Source: JASTVH01 sp042862465
GTDB taxonomy: Bacteria > Pseudomonadota > Gammaproteobacteria > Pseudomonadales > Oleiphilaceae
Reading direction: 5' to 3'
Length of the DNA stretch: 64,000 bases
NCBI GenBank assembly: GCA_042862465.1
Contig: JASTVH010000001.1
Coordinates: forward strand, 434,001 to 498,000
Below, in pieces: positions 25,418 to 34,625 of this stretch (position 1 is its first letter; every line of letters begins with the position of its first letter). The translations under genes and the position numbers were made by a program. The notes below the pieces were generated by a model. That model searched no databases and had not been told where the DNA came from. It saw only the letters and a program-made list of their open reading frames with translations.

Positions 25418-28400
25418 TCAGCCATCCTCCACAGGTGGTTTTCGCCTCAAATGCCCCGCTGCAGACCGCCCATGCCCCAAACGCCAAGCCCGAAAATCCT
25501 CCCTGGCCATCAACGCACAGGGCGTCACAATCAGCGTCAAAACCGTGGCAAACGCCAGCCCATAAACAATGGCCGTCGCGAGACTCAGCCACCACTGGGT
25601 AATCGGAGCGCCAAAGGCCACTTCTCGGGTGAACAGGTCGATATTGAGCCGCAGCATCATCGGCATCAGACCCAGGATCGTGGTCACGGTGGTCAGTACC
25701 ACCGGACGCAGACGGAGCAGGCCTGTTCTGAGAATGGCCTCCCGGGGATCGGGAAATTTCTCCCGCATCCGGTCGAACGTATCAATCAGAACGATGTTGT
25801 CATTCACTACCACGCCAGCGAGGGCGATGATGCCGGTGCCCGTAACGACGATGGAAAAGGCCTGGCCCGTGATCAGCAGGCCCAGCGCCGCGCCAATGGT
25901 TGAAAAGACCACCGCCGACAGGACCAGGAAGGTGCTGAAGAAACTGTTGAACTGCGCCACCAGGATCAATGCCATCAGGAACAGGGCAATGAACAGTGCC
26001 TCGACCAGAAAAGCCTCCGCGGCTCGCTGTTCCTCGTCCTCCCCCTTGAACTGGGCACGCACTCCGCCGGGGAGTGGGTTGGTCGCCAGCCAGGCCCGCA
26101 GCTCCCGCACCTGATCATCGGCGAGTACGCCGGGTTTCAGGTTGGCCCGAACGCTCATGGCGCGCCTCGAATCCACCCGTCGCAGGGTGTCCACCTTGGG
26201 TCGGGCTTCCCGTTCGATGAAGCTACTGATGGGAACGGCGCCCTGGGGCGTTACGATTCGGATCTGGTCCAGTTGCTCCAGGGTGCGCCAGTTTTCCGGG
26301 TAACGCACCACGATGTCGATCTCCTCGTCGGCATCGTTGGGACGGTAGCTGCCAACCCGCAAGCCGTTGGTCACCAACTGGGCAGCATTGCCAATGGCGG
26401 TGATATCGACGCCGAATTTGGCCGCCTGGGCGCGGTCCACTGCCAGTTCCCATTCAATGCCGGGCAGGGGACGGTCGTCGTCGATATCGGTCAGCCCGGG
26501 CATGGATTCGAAACGTTGTCGCACGATCCCCACGGCGTCCGGCAGGAGCTCCGGATCCCGGGCACTCAGCAGCAGCTGGACCGGCTTGCCCACCGGCGGT
26601 CCGGCTTCCAGCTTGCGCACTTCCACCTGAATGCCTGCGAGCTGGTCGGTCTGCTTGCGGATGGCCTGGAGGATCTCATCCGCCGGCGGGCGCTTGTCCC
26701 AATCCTTGAACTCCACCGATATGCGGCCCACAACATCCTCGGCCACGTCGCCCATCTGGCCCGCACCGCCGTCGCCGGTGCGGGCATAGACGCTCTCGAA
26801 CGCATCCTCGTGCAACAGGACCACCTGTTCCACTTCGCGTACCAGCCGATCCTGCTGTTCAAGGGACAGGTTGCCCCGGGCATGCACCAGCAGGGTGGCA
26901 AAATCCGGTTCCACTTTGGGGAAGAATTCAATGCCTTTGCCATAGGCCGCGTAAAGCGCCCAGGCCAGCACCAGGCCGAGCCCGGTCAGCGCCAGAATGC
27001 GGCCGGGAACGTTCAGCATCCGATTGAGCAGATTCATATAGCTGCGGCTGGTGCCGCGAACCTCGTCCAGTTCTCCGTATTCCGCCGCATGCAGGTTCTG
27101 GCGTTCACGGTGACCCTGGGCCCCGGTTCCGCCCACATGGGCCCCCAGGGTGGGGACAAAGATCAGGGCCATGACCAGGGAGGCGGTGAGAGTGGTAACC
27201 AGGGTGATGGGGAAGTAGCGCATGAACTCCCCAACGATACCCGGCCAGAACAGCATGGGTAGAAACGCCGCCAGCGTTGTGAGCGTAGCGGAAATGATGG
27301 GCAGGCTCATTCGCCGCACCGCGATGGCATAGGCGCCCGCCGCCGTCTCGCCGCTGGCCATCTGACGCTCGGCGTACTCCACCACCATGATGGCTGCATC
27401 CACCAAAACACCAATGGCCAGGATGAGGGCGAACAGGACCACCATGTTGACGGTATAACCCATCAGGTACAGGACGAGGATGCTGCTGACAAAGGAACCG
27501 GGAATGGAAATCCCCACCAGCAGCCCGGAGCGCAGGCCCAAAACGCCCACGACCACCACCATGACCAGCACCACGGCGCTGACCACGTGGTTTTCCAGGT
27601 CGCCAAGCATCATGCGGATAAAGTCGGACTGATCCTGGCTGTAGGTCACTCTCACCTGATCCGGCCAGCGGCGGCGCACCTCGTCCACGGTTTCCTTTAC
27701 CGCCGCGACCGTATCGATCACGTTCTCGCCGGTGCGCTTGCTGACTTCCAGCGTAACGGCCGGTAGCCCGTTGACCCGTGCAAACCCCTGGGCATCCTTG
27801 AAGGTGCGCCGTACCGATGCGATATCGCGGAAGCGGACCACCGCATCACCCTCAGAGAGTACCGGCATGTTGAGCACGTCTTCCACTGACTCGAACAGCC
27901 CCGGCACCTTGATGGCAAAGCGCCCCTGGCCGGTGTCCAGATTGCCGGTGGCCACCAGACGGTTGGAGCGGCTCAGTTGCTGGATAACGCCCCCGGCCTG
28001 GAGCCCATAGCTTTCGATCTTGAGCGGGTCGACCACCACTTCGACCACTTCCTCCCGTTCCCCGGCGATGTTGACCTCCAGCACTTCGGGAATGGATTCG
28101 ATCTCGTCACGGGTGTGCCTGGCCAGCTGCTGCAGCGTCCGCTGGGGCAGATCGCCGGAGAGTGTCACCAGCAGTACCGGAAACAGGCTGGTGTTGATTT
28201 CCTGCACCACCGGCTCGTCCGCGTCCGGCGGCAGATCCGGTTCAGCCTTGTCGACTGCGTCCTTGACGTCCTGCAACACCTGATCGGCATCGAACCCGGC
28301 ATCGAATTCCAGCACGATCTCACCACCGCCCTCGAAGGCCCGGGCCTGCATTTCCTTCAACCCTTCGATACCGCGCAGCTCCACCTCCATGGGGCGGATC

Positions 28401-28588
28401 AGCAGCCGTTCGGCATCCTCCGGGGAGACCCCTTCCAGCCCCAGATGCACAAAAATATAGGGAATATCGACGTCCGGTTCTGCTTCTTTGGCGATGGTCA
28501 GGTAAGACCAGGTGCCGGCGATGAGCAGCAGGGCGAGAAAGGTATAGATGGCACGATGGTGGGTGAAGAGCTTGTCGATGACTGCCAC
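25418..28588 (-). CDS. RND-family efflux permease
   Basis: A 1056-residue inner-membrane antiporter of the AcrB/hydrophobe-efflux type. TM1 is at residues 14-32, the large periplasmic loops follow TM1 and TM7, and the conserved TM4-TM6 region includes LILAIGVLVDAAIMVVEYAE and the later ALAGVVVNDNIVLIDTFDR. It is a usual full length for the family. It begins 2 bases after the end of the adaptor gene, so it is the second gene of a two-gene efflux operon. No outer-membrane factor is encoded nearby. Substrate unknown. Confidence 0.95.
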   Translation of the reverse strand: MAVIDKLFTHHRAIYTFLALLLIAGTWSYLTIAKEAEPDVDIPYIFVHLGLEGVSPEDAERLLIRPMEVELRGIEGLKEMQARAFEGGGEIVLEFDAGFDADQVLQDVKDAVDKAEPDLPPDADEPVVQEINTSLFPVLLVTLSGDLPQRTLQQLARHTRDEIESIPEVLEVNIAGEREEVVEVVVDPLKIESYGLQAGGVIQQLSRSNRLVATGNLDTGQGRFAIKVPGLFESVEDVLNMPVLSEGDAVVRFRDIASVRRTFKDAQGFARVNGLPAVTLEVSKRTGENVIDTVAAVKETVDEVRRRWPDQVRVTYSQDQSDFIRMMLGDLENHVVSAVVLVMVVVVGVLGLRSGLLVGISIPGSFVSSILVLYLMGYTVNMVVLFALILAIGVLVDAAIMVVEYAERQMASGETAAGAYAIAVRRMSLPIISATLTTLAAFLPMLFWPGIVGEFMRYFPITLVTTLTASLVMALIFVPTLGAHVGGTGAQGHRERQNLHAAEYGELDEVRGTSRSYMNLLNRMLNVPGRILALTGLGLVLAWALYAAYGKGIEFFPKVEPDFATLLVHARGNLSLEQQDRLVREVEQVVLLHEDAFESVYARTGDGGAGQMGDVAEDVVGRISVEFKDWDKRPPADEILQAIRKQTDQLAGIQVEVRKLEAGPPVGKPVQLLLSARDPELLPDAVGIVRQRFESMPGLTDIDDDRPLPGIEWELAVDRAQAAKFGVDITAIGNAAQLVTNGLRVGSYRPNDADEEIDIVVRYPENWRTLEQLDQIRIVTPQGAVPISSFIEREARPKVDTLRRVDSRRAMSVRANLKPGVLADDQVRELRAWLATNPLPGGVRAQFKGEDEEQRAAEAFLVEALFIALFLMALILVAQFNSFFSTFLVLSAVVFSTIGAALGLLITGQAFSIVVTGTGIIALAGVVVNDNIVLIDTFDRMREKFPDPREAILRTGLLRLRPVVLTTVTTILGLMPMMLRLNIDLFTREVAFGAPITQWWLSLATAIVYGLAFATVLTLIVTPCALMAREDFRAWRLGHGRSAAGHLRRKPPVEDG

Positions 28589-28590
28589 GC

Positions 28591-29721
28591 TCAGCTCCCG
28601 GTGTTGCTGGTCTGTTCAGGCACGGGCTTTACCTGCTGGCCCTCGCTAACGAACTCGTGGCCCACGGTGATTAGCTGCAGGTGGTCCGGCAGGCCCGAGA
28701 CCCAGAGCCCTTCCGGCGTATCACGTACCAGTGCGACAGGGTAGAACGCCACTCTGTTGTCGTCGTTTACGGCCTTAACCCCCAGCATCCCCTGATCCGA
28801 CAGGGAGAGCATGGAGGGCTGGATCCGGTAGGCGGCCACCTGGTCGGAGAAGAGCGTGATTTCCGCGGTCAGGCCTTCGATAAGGCTACCCTGGGGATTG
28901 GGGATGATAATTTCCACCGGGAAGGTGCGGGTCGTGGGGCTGGCCACGTTGCTGATGAAATCGACGGTGCCGATGAGCTCCGTACCGTCCAGGAGTCGGA
29001 CCCTGGCGCGGGTGTCTGGCTTCACCTGGCCGAGAAAACGTTCCGACAGCTGCCCGCGTACGCGCATGGGGTCCAGATCGACGATTTCGGCCACGGGGGT
29101 GCCACGGCTGACAAAGTCGCCCACTTCCACCTGGCGCGCCTCGATGGTGCCTTCGATGGGCGCCTCGATAAGGGTTCTTTCCAACTGCTCCACACTGGAC
29201 TCCAGAGCGGCGCGGGCCCCTTCCAACGCCGCCTTGGCCCGTGCCAGCTCGGTGCGCGAGACCGATTCACGATCACGCAGGGACTGGGCCGCACGGTATT
29301 CCAGCTCCCGTTGCTGGAGCAGGGCGCGGGCTTCGGCCAGCCGGGCCTCACGGTCTTCAACGGCCAGTTGGACTAGCGCCTGGCCCGGGGTGACGGTATC
29401 GCCCTTGTCCACCTCCACGGCTTCCACCAGACCGTCGGTTTCTGCCTTGACCTGCACCCGTCGATCCGCAAGGGTGCGCCCGGTGACCACAATCTGGTTG
29501 CGGATCAGTGAAGGGGCGAGCGCCAGCACGCGCACGGAGGGCGGCGCGGTGTCTGCGGCCGGCTGATCCTCCATCGGGGCCTGATCCGAGGTGTCCAGCA
29601 GGCCGGAGAGCATCCAGAGGACCACCAGTCCGGCAATCAGCGCCGCTACGGTAACGGGGCGAAAATGTTTGGCCGTGCGGGGAGAGGGGCGTGCGTCCAT
29701 GGATGTCCTGTGTTGAAGCAT
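28591..29721 (-). CDS. RND efflux periplasmic adaptor (MFP)
   Basis: A 376-residue HlyD/MexA-type adaptor. Start ATG 29719-29721 has GGAG seven bases upstream; a TTG five codons earlier is less likely. One N-terminal membrane anchor (VTVAALIAGLVVLWMLSGLL) is followed by the lipoyl half-motif VKAETDGLVEAVEVDKGDTV, a helical hairpin (RLAEARALLQQRELEYRAAQ) and the beta-barrel (EAPIEGTIEARQVEVGDFVS). It pairs with the downstream permease. Confidence 0.93.
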   Translation of the reverse strand: MLQHRTSMDARPSPRTAKHFRPVTVAALIAGLVVLWMLSGLLDTSDQAPMEDQPAADTAPPSVRVLALAPSLIRNQIVVTGRTLADRRVQVKAETDGLVEAVEVDKGDTVTPGQALVQLAVEDREARLAEARALLQQRELEYRAAQSLRDRESVSRTELARAKAALEGARAALESSVEQLERTLIEAPIEGTIEARQVEVGDFVSRGTPVAEIVDLDPMRVRGQLSERFLGQVKPDTRARVRLLDGTELIGTVDFISNVASPTTRTFPVEIIIPNPQGSLIEGLTAEITLFSDQVAAYRIQPSMLSLSDQGMLGVKAVNDDNRVAFYPVALVRDTPEGLWVSGLPDHLQLITVGHEFVSEGQQVKPVPEQTSNTGS

Positions 29722-30099
29722 TGTATTCTCCGACAAGGATAGAGGGTCATGCCGGTAAAAGCTTGATAGAGGTCAAAGGATGATCACCGAGTCCTGTCAG
29801 TCTTGTCAGTTGAACCGCTGCAACCCGATGACGAGCCGGGAAAAAGGTATGATGCAGGCATCTTATCCATTGCCATAATACCCCGGATTGCGGGACACTA
29901 TGCCCCCAGAAGAACGGCCCGAAAGTGGCCGTTTTGCCTCCTTATTGGCTTTCGTATTCCGGCGCGGTTCATATCCCTTTATGACGAACCCATCCAGCTT
30001 AAAGCAATCGCCTTCGGCGCTCCCTGGGGCGACGCCGTGGCGACACGCCCTCGGGGATGCCGGAGCGATGGTCATGGTTCAGGAAAACGAGGTGACGGC
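29722..30099. promoter_or_regulatory. Divergent region between the efflux operon and gacA
   Basis: 378 bases without a convincing gene. It must hold promoters for the adaptor operon (leftward) and gacA (rightward). The gacA frame stays open upstream to 29803, but that translation is unlike any GacA and is not considered coding. Confidence 0.4.
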
Positions 30100-30753
30100 T
30101 TGATCAAAGTGTTGATCGTTGACGATCACGAGCTGGTCCGGTCCGGCATCACCCGGATGCTGGCGGACGACGAAGATATCAGGGTGATCGACCAGGCCGA
30201 TTCCGGCGAAGCAGCGCTGGAATCGATCAAGAAGGAACGTCCCGATGTGGTGCTCATGGACCTGAGAATGCCGGGCATGGGAGGGCTGGAAGCCACCCGG
30301 CGCATCCTGCGTGTGGACGACGAGATCAAGGTGGTCGCCGTGACCGCCTGTGCCGACGACCCCTATCCCACGCGAGTCATGCAGGCCGGCGCCTCGGCCT
30401 ACATCACCAAGGGTGCCGATCTGCGGGAGATGATCCGGGCTATTCGTATGGCCCATGTCGGACAACGCTATGTGAGTCCCGAGATCGCCCAGAAGATGGC
30501 CCTGCGGAATATGCAGGGCGAAGCCACGGAAGAGGAGATCGCGTTTGATCAGCTGTCCGAACGGGAGCTGCAGATCGCGATGATGATCGTCGATTGTCAC
30601 AAAGTGCAGGATATTTCCGATAAACTGTGCCTCAGTCCCAAAACGGTCAACAGTTATCGCTACCGCATCTTCGACAAGCTGGGCATCTCCAGTGACGTGG
30701 AGCTGGCCCTGATGGCGGTACGTCTCGGATTATTGGATGACAACAAAGTCTGA
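30100..30753 (+). CDS. gacA: GacA/UvrY response regulator
   Basis: A 217-residue response regulator starting at TTG 30100, which has GAGG six bases upstream and gives the expected (M)IKVLIVDDHELVRSG. The receiver has its phosphorylation site in VVLMDLRMPGMGGLEATRRI (Asp54 region), and a LuxR/NarL HTH follows (LSERELQIAMMIVDCHKVQD, LSPKTVNSYRYRI). GacA, phosphorylated by the hybrid kinase GacS, drives small RNAs that titrate RsmA/CsrA. The neighbour uvrC, overlapping by 17 bases, is the classical gacA/uvrY-uvrC arrangement. Confidence 0.95.
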   Translation: MIKVLIVDDHELVRSGITRMLADDEDIRVIDQADSGEAALESIKKERPDVVLMDLRMPGMGGLEATRRILRVDDEIKVVAVTACADDPYPTRVMQAGASAYITKGADLREMIRAIRMAHVGQRYVSPEIAQKMALRNMQGEATEEEIAFDQLSERELQIAMMIVDCHKVQDISDKLCLSPKTVNSYRYRIFDKLGISSDVELALMAVRLGLLDDNKV

Positions 30754-32590
30754 TTCCCAGTCCTCCGGTTTCGATCACAAATCCTTCCTCAAACGCCTGA
30801 CCGAACGGCCGGGCGTTTATCGTATGCTCGATGGGGAAGGGCAGGTGCTCTATGTGGGCAAGGCCCGCAACCTCAAGAACCGGGTCAGCAGTTACTTTCG
30901 CAAGAGTGGCCTGGCGCCCAAGACCCAGGCCCTGGTCAGCCGTATTGCCAATGTTGAGGTCACGGTTACCAGCAGCGAGACTGAAGCGTTGCTACTGGAG
31001 CAGAACCTGATCAAGGAACTGCGGCCGCCGTACAACATTCTGCTGCGGGACGATAAGTCCTATCCCTACATCTATCGCTCCGGGCATTCCGATTACCCCT
31101 CGCTGACCTTCAAGCGCGGGCGCAGCAAGAAGGCCAAGGGGCAGTTTTTCGGCCCCTATCCCAGCGCCGGCGCCGTGCGCGAGAGCCTCAACGTGCTGCA
31201 GAAGGTGTTCAAGATCCGCAACTGCTCGGATTCCTACTTCAACAATCGCTCGCGGCCCTGTCTGCAATACCAGATCAACCGCTGCACGGCGCCCTGTGTT
31301 GAGTACATCACCCCGGAGCAGTACCAGGAAGATCTCAAGCACGCCACCATGTTCCTGGAGGGGCGTAATCCCGCCATCATTGAGGAACTCAAGACGGCCA
31401 TGGAAGAAGCCTCCCGAAACCTGGAGTTCGAGCGGGCTGCAGCGTACCGGGACCAGATGACCCACCTGCGTCATGTGCAGGAGCAGCAGTCCATCGAGGC
31501 GGCCGGTGGTGACGCCGACGTGATCGGGATCAATCAGGAAGCCGGCGTGGTCTGCCTGATCGTGATCGTGGTGCGCGGTGGCCGGGTGCTGGGTACTAAA
31601 AGCTACTTTCCCCGGTATTCCCTGGACGATGACACTGGCGATCTCATCAGCGCCTTTCTCGGCCAGTATTACCTGGCAGGTCACAATCAGCGCGAGATTC
31701 CCGGCGACATCCTGGTACCGGTCGCGATGGAGGATGCCCAGGTCCTGGCCGATGCCCTGACAGAAGCGGCAGGGCGCTCTGTCACCGTGCGTCACAGCGT
31801 ACGCGGTGAACGCCGTCGCTGGCTGGAGCTGGCCGCAACCAATGCGGAACAGACCCTGAAGACCCATATCGCCAGCAAGGAAACCGTTTATCGCCGCTTT
31901 CTCGCGTTACGGGATCTGTTGGAACTGGAAGAGGTGCCCCAGCGGCTGGAATGCTTCGATATCAGTCACAGCCATGGCGAAAGCACCGTGGCCTCGTGTG
32001 TGGTGTTTGACGAGAACGGACCGCTCAAGAGCGATTACCGGATCTACAACATCAAGGATGTCACTGCCGGGGATGATTACGGCGCCATGCGACAGGTACT
32101 TACGCGGCGCTACAAGAAGATCCAGGCCGGGGACGGCAAACGTCCGGATCTGGTCTTTATCGATGGTGGCAAGGGCCAGCTTAACGTGGCCCGGGAAGTC
32201 TTCGAAGAGCTGGGGGTGCAGGATGTCACCCTGATTGGGGTGGCCAAAGGGGTGACCCGCAAGGCCGGTATGGAAACCCTGATCGATGCCCTGACCGACG
32301 CCAGCTTCCGCGTGCCGCCGGATTCACCGGCCCTGCACCTGATCCAGCATATCCGCGACGAATCCCACCGCTTTGCCATTAGCGGCCACCGACAGCGGCG
32401 CGACAAGAAACGTCGCCAGTCCACCCTGGAAGGAATTGAAGGGGTGGGGCCCAAACGGCGTCGTGAACTGATACACTACTTCGGCGGATTGCAGGGCATC
32501 CGTAAAGCCAGTGTCGAAGAAATGACCAAAGTTCGCGGTGTCAGCCGCCAGCTTGCAGAAACTATCTACGCCGCACTCCACGACGAGTAG
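30737..32590 (+). CDS. uvrC: UvrC excinuclease subunit
   Basis: A 617-residue UvrC, which makes both incisions in nucleotide excision repair with UvrAB. Domains in order: GIY-YIG nuclease (GVYRMLDGEGQVLYVGKARN), Cys-rich segment (FNNRSRPCLQYQINRCTAPC), UVR motif (SRNLEFERAAAYRDQMTHLR), RNase H-like nuclease (ECFDISHSHGESTVASCVVF; DLVFIDGGKGQL) and C-terminal HhH (LEGIEGVGPKRRRELIHYFG). Length and order are normal. It overlaps gacA by 17 bases; pgsA begins 3 bases later. Confidence 0.97.
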   Translation: MTTKSDSQSSGFDHKSFLKRLTERPGVYRMLDGEGQVLYVGKARNLKNRVSSYFRKSGLAPKTQALVSRIANVEVTVTSSETEALLLEQNLIKELRPPYNILLRDDKSYPYIYRSGHSDYPSLTFKRGRSKKAKGQFFGPYPSAGAVRESLNVLQKVFKIRNCSDSYFNNRSRPCLQYQINRCTAPCVEYITPEQYQEDLKHATMFLEGRNPAIIEELKTAMEEASRNLEFERAAAYRDQMTHLRHVQEQQSIEAAGGDADVIGINQEAGVVCLIVIVVRGGRVLGTKSYFPRYSLDDDTGDLISAFLGQYYLAGHNQREIPGDILVPVAMEDAQVLADALTEAAGRSVTVRHSVRGERRRWLELAATNAEQTLKTHIASKETVYRRFLALRDLLELEEVPQRLECFDISHSHGESTVASCVVFDENGPLKSDYRIYNIKDVTAGDDYGAMRQVLTRRYKKIQAGDGKRPDLVFIDGGKGQLNVAREVFEELGVQDVTLIGVAKGVTRKAGMETLIDALTDASFRVPPDSPALHLIQHIRDESHRFAISGHRQRRDKKRRQSTLEGIEGVGPKRRRELIHYFGGLQGIRKASVEEMTKVRGVSRQLAETIYAALHDE

Positions 32591-32593
32591 TCC

Positions 32594-33154
32594 ATGAAAC
32601 TGAACTTGCCGAACATCCTGACACTATCGCGCATCGTCCTCATTCCCGTTTTCGTCATCGTTTTTTACCTCCCATTCAGCTGGCATTACCCGGTTAGCGC
32701 CCTGATTTTCGCTATCGCCGGCGCCACCGACTGGCTGGACGGCTACCTGGCCCGGCGCTGGAATCAGATGACTCCCTTCGGCGCCTTCCTCGACCCGGTG
32801 GCGGACAAGCTGATGGTGGCGGTGGCCCTGACTGTCCTGATCCAGGAATACAACGCTCTGAGCATGACCATTCCGGCCATGATCATCATCGGTCGCGAAA
32901 TCGTGATCTCCGCCCTGCGCGAGTGGATGGCCGAAGCCGGCCGCCGCGCCAGCGTCGCGGTGTCCTTCCTGGGCAAGATCAAGACCACGGCCCAGATGCT
33001 GGCCATCGTGCTGCTCCTGGCCAACCAGCCGGGACTGCTCTGGGCCCAGATTGGTGTGGTGCTGCTTTATCTGGCGGCGGCGCTGACGCTGTGGTCGATG
33101 TGTATCTATCTTCGGGCCGCCTGGGTTGAAATGAAGCCGGACACTTCATCCTGA
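32594..33154 (+). CDS. pgsA: CDP-diacylglycerol-glycerol-3-phosphate 3-phosphatidyltransferase
   Basis: A 186-residue membrane enzyme making phosphatidylglycerol phosphate. The CDP-alcohol phosphotransferase motif is present as DWLDGYLARRWNQMTPFGAF followed by LDPVADK. Several membrane helices follow. The uvrC-pgsA order is conserved in gammaproteobacteria, where tRNA-Gly and tRNA-Cys often come next; here they lie 4.1 kb further on, after a glycosyltransferase block. Confidence 0.95.
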   Translation: MKLNLPNILTLSRIVLIPVFVIVFYLPFSWHYPVSALIFAIAGATDWLDGYLARRWNQMTPFGAFLDPVADKLMVAVALTVLIQEYNALSMTIPAMIIIGREIVISALREWMAEAGRRASVAVSFLGKIKTTAQMLAIVLLLANQPGLLWAQIGVVLLYLAAALTLWSMCIYLRAAWVEMKPDTSS

Positions 33155-33189
33155 AGAACTGTTCTCTCTGACAATTCCCGTCCGCCGTC

Positions 33190-33209
33190 ATTCCCGCGAA
33201 GGCGGGAAT
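33190..33209. repeat. Dispersed hairpin ATTCCCGC/GCGGGAAT
   Basis: An 8-bp perfect inverted repeat with a GAAG loop. The extended context (GTCATTCCCGCGAAGGCGGG) matches a very common proteobacterial intergenic repeat, recognised from memory. Confidence 0.65.
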
Positions 33210-33245
33210 CCATAGCGTTTGCCACCCAAGCAACAACCCATACAT

Positions 33246-33271
33246 CCCCTCTCCCGCGATGGGGCGAGGGG
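33246..33271. repeat. REP-like CCCCTCTCCC hairpin
   Basis: CCCCTCTCCC, loop GCGAT, GGGGCGAGGGG. Third copy of the family in the window, again at the end of a transcription unit. Confidence 0.68.
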
Positions 33272-33381
33272 CTCCATGTCCCTCCAATATTTTTCCTCCC
33301 CTTAAGCTTCCTTTAAGCCACCACCTGCATCATGCCCCTGTTTCAAAATCCTTTCGATTTCAAAACAGAAGGTACTACACG

Positions 33382-33651
33382 ATGAAAAAAGGTCTCTCGA
33401 TCGCAGTTCTGGTTTCCGTTATGAGCGCCGCTCCCGTCTTTGCCGGCGAAATGTGTGACGTCCCGTCCGATCAGTGGCAGCCGGAAGCCACCGTTCAGGC
33501 GGCGCTGGAAAAGAAAGGTTGGACCGTGAAGCGCCTGGCGAAGGAAGACGGCTGCTACGAAGCCTATGCCCTGGACGAGAAGGGTGAGCGCGTCGAGGCC
33601 TACATCAACCCGCAAACCCTGGAGCTGGTCAAGGTCAAGCGTGATGACTGA
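33382..33651 (+). CDS. PepSY-domain periplasmic protein
   Basis: An 89-residue protein. A signal peptide (MKKGLSIAVLVSVMSAAPVF, cut near FAG) precedes a PepSY-like domain with AALEKKGWTVKRLAKEDGCY and EAYINPQTLELVKVKRDD. Such small PepSY proteins often accompany cytochrome b561 genes and may bind or modulate an envelope protease or cytochrome. It overlaps the cytochrome gene by eight bases. A CTTAAG-rich stretch at 33301-33316 upstream is a possible regulator site. Confidence 0.87.
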   Translation: MKKGLSIAVLVSVMSAAPVFAGEMCDVPSDQWQPEATVQAALEKKGWTVKRLAKEDGCYEAYALDEKGERVEAYINPQTLELVKVKRDD

Positions 33652-34195
33652 AACCGGGGCCAAGACCGTCAAGGTCTGGGATCCGCTGGTCAGGGTATTC
33701 CACTGGAGTCTGGTGACCGCATTCGCGGTCGCCTGGCTGACCGGCGACGAGTGGGACGATGTGCATGAAGCCGCGGGCTATGTGGTGGCCGGGCTGTTGG
33801 CCTTCCGGATCCTCTGGGGCCTGGTCGGCTCGCGCTATGCCCGGTTTGGCCAGTTTCTCCGTGGTCCGCAGGCCGTTTGGCAGTACCTCAAGGCGGTGGT
33901 CGCGGGGCAGGAAAAGCGTTTCATCGGGCACAACCCGGCGGGTGGCGCGATGATTGTGGCGCTGTTGTTGGCACTGGCCGGCGTCTGCCTGACCGGCTGG
34001 ATGTATACGACCGATCGTTTCTGGGGTGTCGAGTGGGTGGAAGAAACCCACGAATTTCTCGCCAACGGCCTCCTTGCCCTTGTGGCTTTACACCTGGCCG
34101 GGGTGGTTCTGGCCAGTGTCCGGCATCGCGAGAATCTGGCGCGCAGCATGTTGACCGGCTACAAACGGGCACCGGATGCAGACGACCAGGCCTAG
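33644..34195 (+). CDS. Cytochrome b561-type membrane protein
   Basis: A 183-residue b-type cytochrome with four membrane helices. VWDPLVRVFHWSLVTAFAVA carries the first heme His, further His are in EAAGY- and GHNPAGGAMIV-type segments, and the last helix is LLALVALHLAGVVLASVRHR. It transfers electrons across the inner membrane; the partner is unknown. Start ATG 33644 overlaps the PepSY stop, and it overlaps gtrA by 20 bases. Confidence 0.88.
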   Translation: MTETGAKTVKVWDPLVRVFHWSLVTAFAVAWLTGDEWDDVHEAAGYVVAGLLAFRILWGLVGSRYARFGQFLRGPQAVWQYLKAVVAGQEKRFIGHNPAGGAMIVALLLALAGVCLTGWMYTTDRFWGVEWVEETHEFLANGLLALVALHLAGVVLASVRHRENLARSMLTGYKRAPDADDQA

Positions 34196-34625
34196 ATCCG
34201 ACCAGAGTACGGATGGCAGTAGCGGTTGGCGCGAGATGCTTGCCCAGCCGCTGCGGTTTGTCGTTACCGGTGGTCTGGCCACGCTGATCCACTGGCTCTC
34301 CATGGCGTTGTTCATAGCCTGGGGGATTTCCCCCTTCATGGCCACCGCCGGGGGCGCCGTTTTGGGGGCCGTCAGTAACTACGGTCTGCAACACCGAGTC
34401 ACCTTCCGCTCGCAACGGTCACACCGTTCCGCACTGCCGCGGTACCTGGTTTCCCTGGTACTGGCTTTTTTAACCAATCAACTGGTTTTCACAGCCTTGC
34501 ATCTTGGCCTGCATGTGCAGGTTGCGCTTGCCCAGTTGCTGACTACCGGCGCAGTGGCCGTTCTGAATTATCGTCTGTACGAGAGGCTCGTGTTCCATGA
34601 CAAGTTTTGTAAACCGACTGAGTAA
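34176..34625 (+). CDS. GtrA-family membrane protein
   Basis: A 149-residue protein with four membrane helices and the GtrA signature (LRFVVTGGLATLIHWLSMAL; AVSNYGLQHRVTFRSQ). GtrA-like proteins are thought to help move lipid-linked sugars across the membrane. It overlaps the glycosyltransferase gene by 29 bases, forming a GtrA-GT2-GT39 set for glycosylating an envelope polymer. Confidence 0.9.
   Translation: MQTTRPRSDQSTDGSSGWREMLAQPLRFVVTGGLATLIHWLSMALFIAWGISPFMATAGGAVLGAVSNYGLQHRVTFRSQRSHRSALPRYLVSLVLAFLTNQLVFTALHLGLHVQVALAQLLTTGAVAVLNYRLYERLVFHDKFCKPTE

Noticed and set aside
29803..30099. N-terminal extension of GacA
   Set aside because: The added ~99 residues match nothing in GacA; TTG 30100 has GAGG and gives normal length.
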